64,000 nucleotides of DNA, taken from positions 19,753,738 through 19,817,737 of the forward strand of contig CM037833.1 in assembly GCA_021234535.1 (NCBI GenBank). Reading direction: 5' to 3'. The position numbers and the translations under genes were made by a program. This DNA is from Stichopus chloronotus. Lineage: Eukaryota > Echinodermata > Holothuroidea > Aspidochirotida > Stichopodidae. Shown one piece after another: positions 1 to 13,397 of the stretch (the stretch's first letter is position 1; each line of letters opens with the position of its first letter). The notes under the pieces are model-generated. The model ran no database searches and had not been told where the DNA came from. It was given only the letters and a program-made list of their open reading frames with translations.

Positions 1-3000
1 ACCCCCACCCCTTCCCCTTTCAGGTAAAAACGGCAAGACAATAAACGGGCACATGTGACGAAGACTTACTAGAGAATATGAATGTCGCTAAACCCAAACT
101 TTTCAAAATTTAAATGATGCATTTTCGGTTAGCTCATGGCATGCACAATGTTTTGAGGGGTTTAGCTTGCTCATGTTTAGTGATGTACTTGACCCGTTTA
201 ACACTGATTAAAGCTATTTTTTTTTTCTTTGTATGCATTGTTGGTATATTCTAAACGCCCTATTTCGATTTAAAGTTTGTAGAGACCGTGAAACTCCGTA
301 CATTCTGTAATTTTTTATACCCCTGAAAGACAATATCGAAGACAACGACGTCTGCCCACTCATCGGCGTCCCCCCCCCCCCCACATATTGTTTTCTAATT
401 GGACTAACGGATGATCTACGTGGAAAACAGCTATTCCAGTGTTTATCGTGAAAATATTGGCAAATCCCCGTAACAGTTAATGAACCGGATGTTTTATAGA
501 ATGACGGATTTGGAAGAAAGAGCGAGGAAACATTTCCAATTCTGTCGAATCGATTTATTAATTTTTTTTATCTCTCTATATCTAAGGTTGAAAAAGTAAC
601 ATAGATGTCATTACCAATCATGCTGGTATGTTGAATGATAATGTTATTGATGAAAGTTGTTTTTAAATGTCAACGACACATGTGCATGCTCTTACGGTAT
701 GTATGAGACTAGTAATACCCATTAAACCTCAATGATTCCTAGGAGTCTAATTAACTTAACGATGACTTTCCGTTTAATGACCCTCTTTGTCTGTGTGTAA
801 TATTGTTTTTTCAGACTTTCACTAAGATAAGGTCTGAAAACAAACGATCTATATTGGAATGTGCAAAAATGAATTTCAAAAAAAAAAAAAAGTATTGCAA
901 TGTTTAGTTGTACCATGGTGACATTCATTTTCTTTTGAAGGAAGCATGAAATGCGGATATCCCTTTTACATAAATATGGTAAAAGTATGAAGTCGTTCAA
1001 GTTTGGTGATTTTGAAGGAAGGTGGTGATGGTGTCACAATTTAATTGCTAAAAAATGTCATTTTTAACACAAACAATGACTTTTTCGGAAGTTAGTCTAC
1101 GCATTTATTATTCAGTGGCATTGACGGCAAGCTAAAATGAAAAGAAAAAGGTCGGTTAGATGAGTAATGTTCTCAACACAATGCTATGTTACGAATGTTT
1201 TCTCGTCATTACACAACATTTGTTATCTTTGCGAACCATGCTGTTCGGTTCTCAAAAAGTTCCAAAAAATGAATCGTCTACGAGAGGAAAAGCCATCATC
1301 GCCTTCACCATGAACTCCAAACGACCCAATCCGTGACATTCATCAGTCCCTTAATGATCGGACGCTTTGGAACTGCGCTGCGATGTTACTTCCTCACACC
1401 ACCGAAAATAAGTAACTGAATGCATATAAAAAGACATTCAGTCAACCCAACACTGATTTTCTTTAATAGGACGTTAACTCGTGCTAGTTCAGGTACAACG
1501 ACCAACACACAACAACAGCAGCAGCAACAACAACAACAAAGTTCTACGTATGTATGTAGGACTGCATCTCGTATGTGCGTGGGCTAACTTTAACCTGCAC
1601 ACCGCGCATACTTTCGCGAAGAAAGTGCGCTATATTATGTCACCGCAGCGATGTGTCTCAGTCTCTACGCTGTATGTACCGTACGGATGAAAAAGTAATT
1701 TCTTTTGAACATTATATTTTTTTTATGCGATAATCATCTGTCTTGAAGTTGAATATTTTGTTGACCAAATTTCAGAGTTTTTCACTTTCGCTGTAAAATA
1801 TGGATTTTACCGATCAACATGTTTAATGATACTGTAAGACGTTTCGAGATGTTCCCTCTAAATAAGGCAGATGTGACGTTGTGAAAACATTAAAATATTC
1901 TTTGACTGAAGGATATCTTTAAGATCGAACAAAGGGTTCCAAAACTAATTTAGAGTAAAAGCGTTTTGTCTACCGAACCCATTCTTTCAAAACACCGTAA
2001 GACTCGGCCAAGGCAGCTACGAATCACTCCCGTACTATCTGTTCGACTGTTTCCATTCATCCGATCTTTTCCTTAGAGCTCCGCCGGGGGGGGGGGGGGT
2101 ACGGCTTCACTCATAAGATATTACCCGGGTCAGCCACCTAGACTATTAACAACGACGAACTTGAACTGCATGAAATTTGGACTAGGAGAAACGATTCCTT
2201 CGAAAACCGTCGTCGCAGGTTACGGTAGGTTGAGCAATTCTATCTTTAATTTGCTCAGTGACCTTGGAGTCTTAAAGAAGACCTTCGACAGTACCTCTCC
2301 GGGGCGCTGTTTTGGCCAACCCCGGATCTGAGTCGACTCAGCATAAATTTCCAAACCAACAGACTTAGACCGAACATTTTTTTTTTTTTTCTGTAGTTAA
2401 GTAACGCTATAGACCAGAACTAAGATATCATGAACGAAACGTGCAGAAATCTTGAGTCACAAATCAGAAACTCCCTACTAAATTGAGTAAGGGATAACGG
2501 TGTGTTGAAGATAAGTAGTACAATGCCAAGCGTTCACTTCTGACACACCATCCCTCAGTTTACAGGGGGACGATTTGGTTTGAAGCCACAAAGGGTATGT
2601 AAGGAAAGTATAAGACAACCTTCAAGTTCGACTAGCAGATGAAAGAGAAGCGTTTCTATGCTCACTGACTAAGGTCAAGAAACTTCGAAAAATTGAAAAG
2701 CAGTAATATCAGAGAGAAAGGTGAAAGAGCGAACTGTTCACGATCGATACATCGTTCGCCTTCACGTGTAAGTCAGGGCCACTACCGACCGATGCAGAGT
2801 TATCAATCTTGCACCTATCACCTGACGGTAAAGCAGCTTCTTTTTTTATATTGAGACTAGATCGCTGAAGTCTCTCTTTTCGTGTTTGTCTCATTTAGTT
2901 TACTTTCTGTTTTGGTTATTTCATGTTATTTCAGTTACTTGTTGCGATGAACAGAACTTGTAAGTACTTGCAATGCATTTGCTGTTTTTGATCAACGTGA

Positions 3001-3059
3001 GCATTGCAATTTTTTTTTTTTTTTTTTTGCTTTACACGATACACAAGTGCCTAACGAAC
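1..3059. other. No gene seen
   Basis: AT-rich spacer with poly-C (371-383), a CAG/CAA-rich stretch (1508-1540), poly-G (2086-2098) and poly-T runs. If the CAP gene has a fourth exon it could lie here or in 3426-8880, but no matching CAP tail was recognised. Confidence 0.6.
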
Positions 3060-3425
3060 TGTGCGATTGGCATGACCAATTTTTGATGCTAAAAAGTCAT
3101 CTTCTGTGACCCTATCATTTGTTTGTTGTTTGTTGTTTGTTTGTTTGTTTGGGGTAAAACTTGTAGCGATTCTTCACAGCCTTAGGTAAGGTTAGATTAG
3201 ATTTACCACCCCGTGCTGTGATGATGTACATATGCTCAATTATTAGATATCGTTCTCGTCAAGCAGTTCAGCTTCAGCTGTGTAAATGCAATGTCTAGGC
3301 CTTCTTGAGCTGCATATGGCAAAGGGGTATTGCCGGGTGTCATTTCCATAGGCAAAACGTGTGTAATCAAGCATGAACAGGGTCTGTCGAATATTTTAGC
3401 AGAGTCATAACATCAAGGATGAAAA
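3060..3425 (+). repeat. Interspersed repeat family A, copy 1
   Basis: Shares GATGCTAAAAAGTCAT, CAATGTCTAGGC, TTGAGCTGC and the run AAAGGGGTATT...GGTGTCAT with the copies at 12695, 19260, 27745 and 40130. It contains no coding frame. It may be a SINE or MITE; termini are not defined. Confidence 0.65.
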
Positions 3426-6400
3426 ATTCTGGAAAACAAGAGAACTACTAGGGATTTCTACAATGACTCAATGTAGGTTAGTGTACGTTACAAGGCCAGT
3501 CTCTTCTTGTGTATGCTTCAGACACTGCTGCAATTTGGACGTGACTTGATCTCTCAGAATGGCCGCAAAAATGTGTCAGGAAAGTCATCAAACCGAATGG
3601 CCTGTGAAGATGTCCTTCGAATTCCTTTACTTTTCTTTCATAATCTAGTTGCGCATGTTGTCCTTGAAATTGTTTTGAATGTTTCCTGTGACTTGTACTC
3701 GAAAGTAATGGTGGTTTCATAAAAATGCGGTTATTTTCATTTTGACACATTTCCTCTTTTTTTTTTCCTAAATGAACAGATGACGACAAGTAGTAGGAAG
3801 TAAGCCTTTTCATTTTTTTTAAAGAATTTCTTAAATAGGCGATAACAAGACAATCCGATTACATAGCGAGCCGTAACCACGCAGTGCAATAGAAAATGTA
3901 CAGCAGTGACCATACACTCAAGAGGGCGGCGTTTTGTGGAAAATTACCGTCATTTTACCAGGGAAAAAATATGATATAAAGTGACAGAAATCAAATTGTG
4001 CAAGTTGCTGTTTCCATGATAAAGTGCTCTCGTTAAAATATCGAAATACCTGCATCCATTCTGAGGTATGCATTTTTAACTATCGTCACATAGCAAATAA
4101 ACCCTCCCCTCGACCCTGCTATTTTGCTACCTTAATTTACCATGAGGTGACTAGCACTGACCTACGTTGATGAGGTTGCTCACAAATCATACCACACCAA
4201 TACGACACAAATGTCACGTTTAAAAAAACCAGGATTATTATCAGCTTCGATTCAACATGGCTTCCTAATGTGGGCCATTTGAACTATAAATTTGAAAATC
4301 TATCCTTTAATAGGATCCCGAGCAAGCATCGCTACTGCAAGGAAGCTAGGGCAGATGCTAAGGCAGATGTCAGTACCGCTGAAAAGGACTTTCATGACTA
4401 CTTTTTTCTTGCGTATTTATTTTCTTTTGTAGAGAGTATTGGTACGTCAGTTGCAGAACGACGGTGAAGATAATCGAGCACAGTCCCCCCCCCCCCCCAT
4501 CAACGATTACTTAATAAATACAAAATTACGAGAAGTTCCCCGTATGACATGCATAACGTGATGTTGCCTCACGAATTACGTTTAATTTGGTTCCACCTTT
4601 ATATCCTCTTAAAAATAGAAGAAAATAAAGAAACACATGCAATCATAATGAGCCTGGATGTACCTGCAACAGAGCGGAACATTAGTATTGACATATTCTA
4701 ATGCCAAGGCATGCATCAGCAATCCCTTGATTGCATCAGCAACTCTTCGTTACAACCACCAGTTATCGAGAAGGTTTGGGATATGAAACATTCGTATTTC
4801 TCTTCTAAAAGCTTTGCCTTCCCAAACTTCACCTTCAAACAGGTATTGGAACCGTTCACGTCAGTATACCATTATTTTACTTACGGCATAGGTTTTCGTA
4901 GCACTGGCCCACACCTGACGAACAACGGGAACACGGTGGACCCTCGATGTAAGGGGAATACCCAAGTATGTTTCCACTGTGTAACAAAAAAAAAAGAAGC
5001 ATGAGTCCATTTGAAAAATGAAGATGGTGACTTTATCATTTCTAAACTTATGTTGACAGTCAACAATACTTGTTCAGAATGTTAGTATTATCTCAGTATT
5101 CCACAGATATGTTAAAACAATTTTGCATCAAACTTATTCCTACAATATTTGAGATTATTTACAAGTATTTCATAGAAAGCTTTTTTTTTAGTTTCGTGCG
5201 GTATCACTAATATGTTACTACGTAATGTTGTTTGGACCCCGAAATGATGTGATGTGTTTCATCAACGCAGTACGTGGAACCAAAACTTCCATTACCATTC
5301 ATTACTCTTTATTACCCTTCATTACCCAATTTTAATAGGTAAAGGTGATTGGTCGTCTTATTTATATCTCTTGTGACGTCATTGTATCCCTGCAAACGTT
5401 ACTAGGTGACAGCCAAGTCTTTTCAAGTGGGCAATGTAACACCAGTAACGCGTGCACATACGGTTTGTAATCATTAAAGGGTTATTCACTGTACACGTAG
5501 AGTGCATGCAAAAGAGTAACCTCAAACTAGCAACTTTATCAAGAGGTGACTGACGTCACATGAGATTTAAATCAAAATTAATCAACTCTGGAGCAATGCT
5601 ACGAGGTCCATAGTTGATTAACCTCGATCATGCATACAAACGAGGTTTTGATAAAAAAAAAATACAAAAAAGGAAGGAATTTAGTTCTTAAATAATGGCA
5701 TTTTTATTGAAAAAAACCTAGAAAAGGTAAACAAATTTAAAACACGTCAACAACATTCCTGCGTAAAACAGAAAGTAAGACTTAAAACAAAAAGAACAAC
5801 AATAGCAATTGAAATATCAGCAATGTATGCTTTAGTTAGCATGCTCTTACGTAGTGCACTATTGTGAGCACGCTGTGGTTCAGTGAGCGTGGACGGACTC
5901 GGAGTGCTTAATTACAGAGCGTTGTACAGTGCAGGGACTTGCTTTGTGGAATTTGCCTGCCGTTACTAGACCGATTTCAGTTAAAGACAGTTAAAGACTT
6001 AATGAATATGCATACGGCTTGAACATGTATGACGTCTCACTCTCAACCCTAACAGCGGCAGTAACTGGAAGACTTGCTGTGTGCGGACCTTAGTTTCCAT
6101 ATGACTGTGAGAGTTTTATGCAAAATTTCGGAACTAGGCCTCGCCTATACAAGGTTCAATAAAGGCGAAGGATTATACTTGGCAAAATCGTTACTGTCAA
6201 ATATCACTCTATGGATGGTTTGGGATAACGCAGTCAAGGTCTTTCCTCTTTCACCATGTAGGGCCCAGGCCTATTATTCAATGGGCCTTAATACATTATT
6301 TGAACTGTGGAGTTCTCTGTCCTTAAGAATATTAATCTGACGGTTGTATGGAGACCCTCCAAGATGAATTGCAGTCCTTAGTTTCTTTACGATTCAATTG

Positions 6401-7984
6401 TGTAAGGAATTGTGTTTGGATTTTTCCTTAGAATCGACAAAGAAGGAAAGCTAATTCCGGTAAGTTATAAAATTTTCAGAGGTGTTCAAAATATGCAGAA
6501 CAAGCTTTCTCGACAATTCTGAAATTTAGGGGGGGGGGTTGGATTACCGTCAGAAGAGTTGCCACTGACATTATCACTGTGTTGCTGTTACGTATAGATC
6601 TGCGTACTTTAGCATTTCATCTTTCAACACGTTTAGACCCTAGGTTTAGGTAACGCTAGATGGACGTACTTCAAGTCGAACGTTTTTTTCACTAATACTA
6701 GTGATTAGCCATTGTTTTGTGTAAGATATAGAAGACTAAAACAAAAATGCTGTCGATGTATGTTTTTATTGTATTCATTCGCCTGTGATTGATCGTGGTT
6801 TATCCTCATGGTTTATGAGCGGATAACCCACGGTCACCTGACTGAAACGAGCCAATAGGGGTTGAGGAGTCTTCCCAAGTATCTATGAATAAGACAGTCA
6901 ATCTTCTTAAAATCCCTAGTTCGTATGTTTCATACATTTGATTGACATAGTTTGTAATGAACATATAGCTTTGCAATCTGGTTGTTGGATGCAGAATAAT
7001 GTTGAGCAGGGTGAATTGACATAAAACACGCAAGCACTTTAATTTAGGAAGACATTTTGTGTTGCAAGTAATCTTTGTCGATGGATAAAGTGGCAATGTG
7101 CTCGTAAAATGCACTGCTAAGGTTGATGGCGGTGTTATAAAGATAAAACGAATGTGACAGAGGAGTGACATATTCTCCTGAAATGTGTTCCTTAATATAC
7201 GACCGGATATTTACGTTATGGGATAACAATACACCGAGGGGGATATTAAGGGGATACACAGACAACGTCCAACCTATGCAATCGGTCTTGCTTTTTTGAA
7301 GCAGAAAATTTGATCACCCATCCGTATACACACTCATAGACTCATTAAAAAGTTTCTGGTTTCTTTTCAGCGAGGAGATGGTTTACCCTTCAATTCCGGC
7401 CTCTCTCTTTTTCTTTTTCTTGTAATAAGAAATACCCCCATGCGGTTCATTTCATTGCAGGAAATTCAAACGTATATGTCATGAAGTTTCAAAAATGAAT
7501 CAAATAGTCCAACTCCCTTCTTCCGTGGACGTTCCTGAGGCTGAGATGAAAACCAAATGTTGGGGTTTATTTACTCAGTTTAAAATAATAGATTGCGCAA
7601 CCTTTGTATTTCTTTGTTTTGGGTGGTTTTTTTTAAGGAAGCCTTTACACCAGATCACGAAATATGATCAATCTTGTTACTGTCATTGGGTGACTTGACT
7701 ATACAAGCGTACCATTTTGAAGGTATAAGATAAACATTTTGAATATTTGTTCACATTTTCAATATATCAGCGATGGATCAACATATCGGGAGGTGTTTGG
7801 TGCGACAGGATTTATTGTCCACACTCCAAAATATGGTTCATTGTAATTTCAAGACTTTGGCTACACTTTAAAGTTATTGGAGCCCAATTAAAACACTATT
7901 TGCCAAGTGACAGTTTTAAGCGATATCTTGTCGCCTTTTGTTTCGGTGCAAGTGCCTGCTTCGTTTTACCATGTCCACATGCTC
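3426..7984. other. No gene seen
   Basis: Both strands carry only short frames without splice-linked partners. Poly-C at 4484-4498 and poly-G at 6530-6538 are the only simple tracts of note. Confidence 0.6.
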
Positions 7985-8525
7985 GCTTTAAAAAGATGAT
8001 CTAGCCACAAATTTAGCTTGGATATGTTGAAGAGTAAGTTTATCCGACCATTCAGGTGAAACTTCGATTCATATCCCATGTGTGGTTCTGAAGATATTAC
8101 CAGCTGAAGTTACCCCCTTTTCTACCAACTGTGAACTTGAGGCAAGCAGGAGTGGCATCATCTCCTCACATGACTGAATAGTCTTTTGTTTTCTATATTA
8201 TTGAATTATTTGACCTTGAAATCAATAGGTGGTCAGCTTAGGTACTGGTTATGTGAAGGTCGCAAAACTCTCATACCCCTCATACATTCACATTATGATA
8301 GCACTAGATATTGAAGTATTAAATTTGGTGTAAAGTTCAAAGAAACCCATAAAATGCTTATCAATGTGGGGGAGATGACATCACTCCAGCTTGCTTCAAC
8401 TTCAACTGCGCAAATCTCCGGAACTACACATGCGAATTCAATGGAAGTTTCACTGCAATGGTCAGATTAACTTACTCTTCAACATATCAAAACTATGTTT
8501 GTAGCTAGACCATCCTTTTAAGTGA
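7985..8525. mobile_element. Foldback / MITE-like element with long inverted ends
   Basis: About 160 bp at the left (from TAAAAAGATGATCTAGC) pairs with the reverse complement of the right end (TAAAAGGATGGTCTAGC), including ATATGTTGAAGAGTAAGTT in both arms. Similarity is estimated by eye at 75-80%. No coding frame lies between, so it would be non-autonomous. Superfamily and target-site duplication were not determined. Confidence 0.65.
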
Positions 8526-8705
8526 AAATGAACAAAGGAGTGAATGCATGCAGCTTTACCAAATTGAGTGCGTCTCTTCAGTCCTTCAAAAAAAAAAAAG
8601 ACACAATCTTTTCTTCTGGACAGATATCACTTCTGTGTTCTGATTATTTTTCATACTATGCCCTTGACATTTAAGTGCCATGAGTTTGCTCTTTTCTTTT
8701 CTGTT

Positions 8706-8711
8706 TTTATT
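8706..8711 (-). terminator. Possible poly(A) signal for a read-through CAP transcript
   Basis: AATAAA lies on the minus strand, 177 bp beyond the TGA that would end an unspliced CAP reading frame. It is useful only if the GTGAGT donor at 8891 is not always used. The surrounding sequence is T/A-rich, so chance occurrence is easy. Confidence 0.25.
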
Positions 8712-8891
8712 CTGTTTTCCTTGTTTTTTTTTTCCTTGCTTAGGTTCAATTTCAAGGTAACTAGCTTTGATGAACTGTGCCCTTTTTTTTTCAGTGTCCT
8801 TCACATGTAAATATATTGTAATTTTTTGTTGATACATTTGTCAGTGTGTCCATGAGCAATAAATTGAATTGAAAAGAAAATGATCACTCAC

Positions 8892-8995
8892 GCTGGAGAA
8901 TACTGACAGACCACAATCCACATGTTCTTCATGTTACTTAATTTAGGACAAAACGTTCTGCCGCAACCAATGCTGTTTGTAGTTGACCAGACGAC
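8892..8995 (-). CDS. CAP gene coding exon 3: end of CAP domain
   Basis: The exon follows a pyrimidine-rich acceptor ending TTTCAG and encodes VVWSTTNSIGCGRTFC through VCQYSP, matching the CAP1 and CAP2 signature regions. It ends GC in phase 2 before GTGAGT. This exon is too short for simple ORF calling and was found by domain continuity. Confidence 0.87.
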
Positions 8996-11900
8996 CTGAA
9001 ATAAAATTGCATAATCAAAAAAGATTCGTTACACCAGAAGACATTTGATCTGAAAAGCAGTGTACACCGTGCATTTCCCCATTTCAGAACCTTGCGACTT
9101 CGAAAAAGTGCATCCCTGCTTCACCAAAAACTTCAAAACTTAGTCGAGGTACTTTATCGATTGCGTCGGTGCTCAAACTGAATTCAAAGCATTCTTTGTT
9201 TCTTCTCGAGAAGGCTCAGGATGTTCGATTAAATTAATAATCTCTTTGACTGAGACCAGATGTCGCTATCAAGAAGAGTAAACTATATCGTCATTTGGAA
9301 AGAAAAAAAAAAGAAAAAAAGTGCACGACCTTTTTGACAAATGGTTAAATGCAAACTATCATAGTAGATCGAGGAGATGAAGCCATTACACTAATCGGAA
9401 AATCTCGAGGTGATTTACGAGGCCTCTGTAAAATGTTTCGTCGATATCCGTCAAAGATCTCTATTAGTCAAATACAAAAAGTATAGTTTCTTTCCCGGGG
9501 ATCAAATACATGCCACGTGATTTGATTAATCTTGAAACAGAGAATAGAACAGCTATTAGCGGTTGACTGTTCTGGGCTATTCTGACCGAGTTATCCGGTA
9601 CTTGAACTTACGATAGTCTGAGAGAAAAGGGGATGGAACAAGCAGAACGAGAGGCACTTATTGTCGAAGGATAGGAAATATTAGGCAAAGATTTTAAAGA
9701 ACACTCTCTTAAATCATTAACTTGGTCTCGGTCTCGAAAAAATAAAATTCTTCTCAAGCATCGTTTCAGTCGTAGAGCGGAAAGTTCAAATGGTTCAATC
9801 TTTAACGAATTTGTCAGTAGAATTCTTTATCACAATATAATACTTGATGTCAACATGTAAATGACCCAGAAACGTTACTGACACTATTCTGAAAGGTGAA
9901 TGCATGGTGGCTGGAATACCCGTCATTATACGTACTAGTTCTGCGAAACAATTCCTACGGTTCGTTACATTAGTGCCCAATTATCGTCTGTATTCCATTA
10001 GTGGAATGATTTATGTTATGTTGTTTGGCTGTATTTGCTTGCCTCTTCATGAGCTTTTTTTATTCTATTTTTTCTTCTTTTTACATGGTAAGCCTAATTA
10101 GAAATATTTAATAAGGAAGAGCACATTCTCATGGCTTTAACTGTTTCATATGCCAATGTGCTGTTTCCTGGTTTGCACGTTTCTGCCAAGCCAATGGACA
10201 GACTTGCTTGGCGTTTATTAGATATATTCGGCGGTCTTGCAGTATTCACTGGCGCCAAGAACAGTTTCGGAGCTTTTAAAACGATCGAAAATAACATTAA
10301 AAAAAAAACAGAAATCTCAATAACAGAAACAGGTGAACTTTAAAGAAAACTTTGCATAGAAAATGTCATTTTAAATATGTGAAGCGTTTACTAATCTTTT
10401 GTTGGAACCTTCCGCAGCAGTTTCATTTTGCATTAATGATCCTAGATGTTGCTCAGTGCGGTTACCAGCCAACATATGCCGGGCACGTCCGCCTTCATTG
10501 GGACTGAAAGGTGCATGAACACAAACATGTTTCTCACCTGCGTATAATGCCCGCATTTTCGTCCTTGCTTACATGCGTTCTCCGAGAAATTGTAAAAGTG
10601 TTTCTCGTTTTCCCAGCTACCGATGATCCCCTCTGGTTTTACTTGGCCAGGGTGAGCAATGGCCCACATGTTCTGACCGTAGTGCCTTGTGACGTCTGTC
10701 GGTTGTCCGTGCTCCCACATGCAGTTGTCTGCCCACCTCTGAGCGATGTCTTGAAGATACGAGTCCCATTGCTGAAAGGAAACGAGAAAATTTATGAGAC
10801 TTCCTTGTTTCAGCTCTATGGAAGTCATCAAAAGTTTGCTTCATTGCAACCAGTCTACAGCTATTGAAAACCAAATTTTGCGATTATTTTTAGTTATTCA
10901 ACTGATTTAAATGTAAAAGAGTTTTCCTTTGTTTGACCATCTATACGTCGAAAAACAAATTTCTGGAAGGACGATTTACTCATTGACCGTGTACCAAACT
11001 CAGTGTCGTTTGTCAGCCTGTTTTACATCCGTCTAAGAAAAAAAAAATAACTTGAATTGAATGAATTTCTTCCTGCCGCTTGATAACTTTGTACTCAGTG
11101 CAGCAGACACACCAGCTGATCATCTCACGGCTCTTCTTTAAACAAAACATAAATGTATCAGTTTACGTTAGAGCATTGAAAATCAATCAATTCAATCGCA
11201 CTTTTTTTGAGTGAGGAATATTCTAATATATTAATATTTTGCCTAAGGTCGACACCCACCTCCGAATTAATCCAACCACTCACGTTTTCTCTTGATGATA
11301 AACAACGTATCGCATTATTCAATCGTAAGTACAAAACTAATGGCCTTGATAGGTGCTCAGAAGACCAACGGTGACGTTGCACGATGGTTTTCCACAGGGT
11401 GAAGCTTCATATAACACTACGCATTAGAAATAATGGGACAAGTCGTTCATTCCTTCATGCTGAATTCTGAATTAGGTAATGAATTCCACTTCAATTTCTT
11501 CCTGCGAGGCTTTCCATGTCTCATATTCCGGACTTGTTAATTACTGTTTTAATTTAATGAAGACCTATAGTAGTATCATCAATTGTCTTATTTAGTAGCC
11601 TAAGGTGTTCAATACATCTAGGTCAAAATTTCAACAAATAATTCTAAGGTCTTCATATGAAGTATTTTTGCGTTATATGCCGCAAAGGAGACTAAAGTCA
11701 TGAGAACCATGTGTTGTCACCTTCCTACATTAAGATTACTTTACCTAATAAGTGAAAATGGTTCTAACAGGGACATGCAATAAGTCCACGTATAGTTTGA
11801 GCATTCCCCCCAAGAAATCTCATCAGTTTCTTGGCCGTATAGTTACTTGTTAAATGATGAAACGGTGTCCACTCCCTCCCACCGTACCCCCCCCCCCCCC

Positions 11901-12539
11901 ACACACACACACACTCACTCTTTCAAAGGAACGTCGTGAAACGTCATTGTGCATAACACGACTCAAGAGAAATATTAAATGGAAAGTAGATGAATAGATA
12001 AATATATATAGACGAATGTTCGGATGGATGAATGAATAAATGAACGAACGAACGAACGAATGAACGAACGAATGATAAATGAAGGAACGAACGAAAAGAT
12101 GGACGAATGCATGAATAGATGGTTGATGAATGAATGAATTGATAGATGACTAATTTACTGTGAATGAGTGAATAAATGAATGAATGAGTGAGAGAATGAA
12201 TCAATCACTGGATGGATGGATCCAGTGATCAATAGCAATCAATAGATGGATCGATTGATAGTGAATCGAGTAATGATGGGATTGGTTGTCGATAGCCTAG
12301 TAGATGAATGTACTTACTATGTATTCCATGTTAGAGGCCTGTGGAGTGACGGAACTTCTAGCGAAGTTATGCCAGTCCACGAGTTCGTCGATCTCTTCTT
12401 CCGTAAACGGCGATGACTGAATCGTTTCTGGCCTGGGCACTCGGTAAGGACTCCTCCTCGCGACGGCTAAGTCCATAATAACCATCAATAACATTACCAC
12501 CACACACAACCTTGTAGATATTTGTCCAGGATACGCCAT
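8892..12539 (-). CDS. Secreted CAP-superfamily (SCP/PI15/GLIPR-like) protein, 3 exons found
   Basis: The exons are 12318-12539, 10538-10771 and 8892-8995, read on the minus strand, with introns of phase 0 and phase 0. Residues 1-27 form a signal peptide with a hydrophobic stretch around VVVMLLMVIMDLAVA, so the product should be secreted. A CAP domain starts near residue 45. Visible signatures are WHNFAR (first cavity His), QWDSYLQDIAQRWADNC with WEHG, GQNMWAI, GSWENE (Glu), GHYTQVVW (second His) and IVVCQYSPA. The position that is Glu in many families (GEN) is Gln here, as in antigen-5-like members. The intron after NMEYI lies just before the conserved WD. CAP proteins act extracellularly as lipid or sterol binders, protease regulators or venom components; this sequence alone does not decide which. 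About 186 residues are visible. The last exon ends in phase 2 at a GTGAGT donor, so a further C-terminal exon is expected below 8880 but was not found. Reading through gives an immediate TGA at 8888-8890. Confidence 0.88.
10538..10771 (-). CDS. CAP gene coding exon 2: core of CAP domain
   Basis: The acceptor TTTCAG lies just above 10771 and the donor GTGAGA starts at 10537. The exon has 78 codons, from QWDSYLQD to GHYTQ, and carries the GQN, SWENE and GHYTQ signatures. Confidence 0.9.
11884..11920. repeat. Poly-C followed by (CA)n
   Basis: A run of about 14 C leads into CACACACACACACTCACTC. It is simple sequence in CAP intron 1. Confidence 0.95.
11995..12260. repeat. Tetranucleotide tract (GAAT/GAAC/GATG)n
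   Basis: Degenerate 4-bp periodic sequence dominated by GAATGAAC and GATGGATG variants. It lies in intron 1 of the CAP gene, 60 bp below exon 1. Confidence 0.95.
12318..12539 (-). CDS. CAP gene coding exon 1: signal peptide and start of CAP domain
   Basis: ATG at 12537-12539 starts 74 codons ending in NMEYI, followed by a GTAAGT donor at 12312-12317. The RRSPYR stretch after the hydrophobic core suggests cleavage or a basic pro-segment. No TATA box was recognised upstream. Confidence 0.87.
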
Positions 12540-12694
12540 GACTGTTTCAGCAACTAATTACAACTCCTCGATCTTCAGTGTGGGAGACTTTTTGTAACCT
12601 TTTGGGGAATAAATGGTTGTGAAAGTTTAACCGAAGTGATAATTAGTGTTTCTTTACAACGCCGTTCTCAACAGGTAACTCTTTCATGATGCGA

Positions 12695-12900
12695 CATCAT
12701 GCCGTTACTCGTAGGTTAAAATGGGATTCACTTCAACCTCACTCTTCTTTTGTTCTACTGAGATTCAACTTGTTGCAAATTTTCATCGCCTTAGGTCATT
12801 TTGATCACCTCATGCTTTGATAATCCACATGGTCAATTAAACATCGTTGAAGTAATTCAGGTGTGTCAATCCAATGTCTAGGCTTTCTTGAGCTTGTCCT
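12695..12900 (+). repeat. Interspersed repeat family A, truncated copy 2
   Basis: Nearly matches 27750-27955 (GCCGTTACTCGTA, ATGGGATTCACTTCAACCTC, CAATCCAATGTCTAGGCTTTC). Similarity is lost after TTGAGCT, so the 3' third is missing. It lies just upstream of CAP exon 1. Confidence 0.7.
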
Positions 12901-13397
12901 TGTTTGTTGTTATGTGACGTCAATGCAAGAAGGGCTACACTATAGAAAGGACAAAGTATGCTGTCAAAGATTTTCTAGAAGTTTAATTATATTTAACTGA
13001 AAAACGATGTAAAAAAAAAGAGAGAATTGCTTATGCTTCAATCTCTGATCCATGCTTTATGTCTAATACATTTTATTCCAACATAATCCGAAATTTCAGC
13101 CGCATCACATCTCATCTTTCGATTAAAGTAACATCATGTTAGACTACTAGTTTCCAACAAGACACAATTACTTTTTTTAAGATGAAAAATGACTGCGATA
13201 TACAAATAATTTTGCTGAGTGGCAGCGACAGGTTACTCAAACAACATTTGGATACATCTCGATTAGCGGAGGGAGCTCCACAGAACAATCCAGACCTTTG
13301 ATAACCCCAAAAGTGTATATTAGTGAACATAACCTATTGTTGCCTACCTTTGCAAGTAATGCAACTCATCACAATCCAACACAGTCATATTTTGCTA

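Noticed and set aside
10511..10867. 118-codon plus-strand frame
   Set aside because: Antisense shadow of CAP exon 2.
12000..12204. Ser/His/Phe repeat frame, minus strand
   Set aside because: Translation of the GAAT/GAAC tetranucleotide tract.
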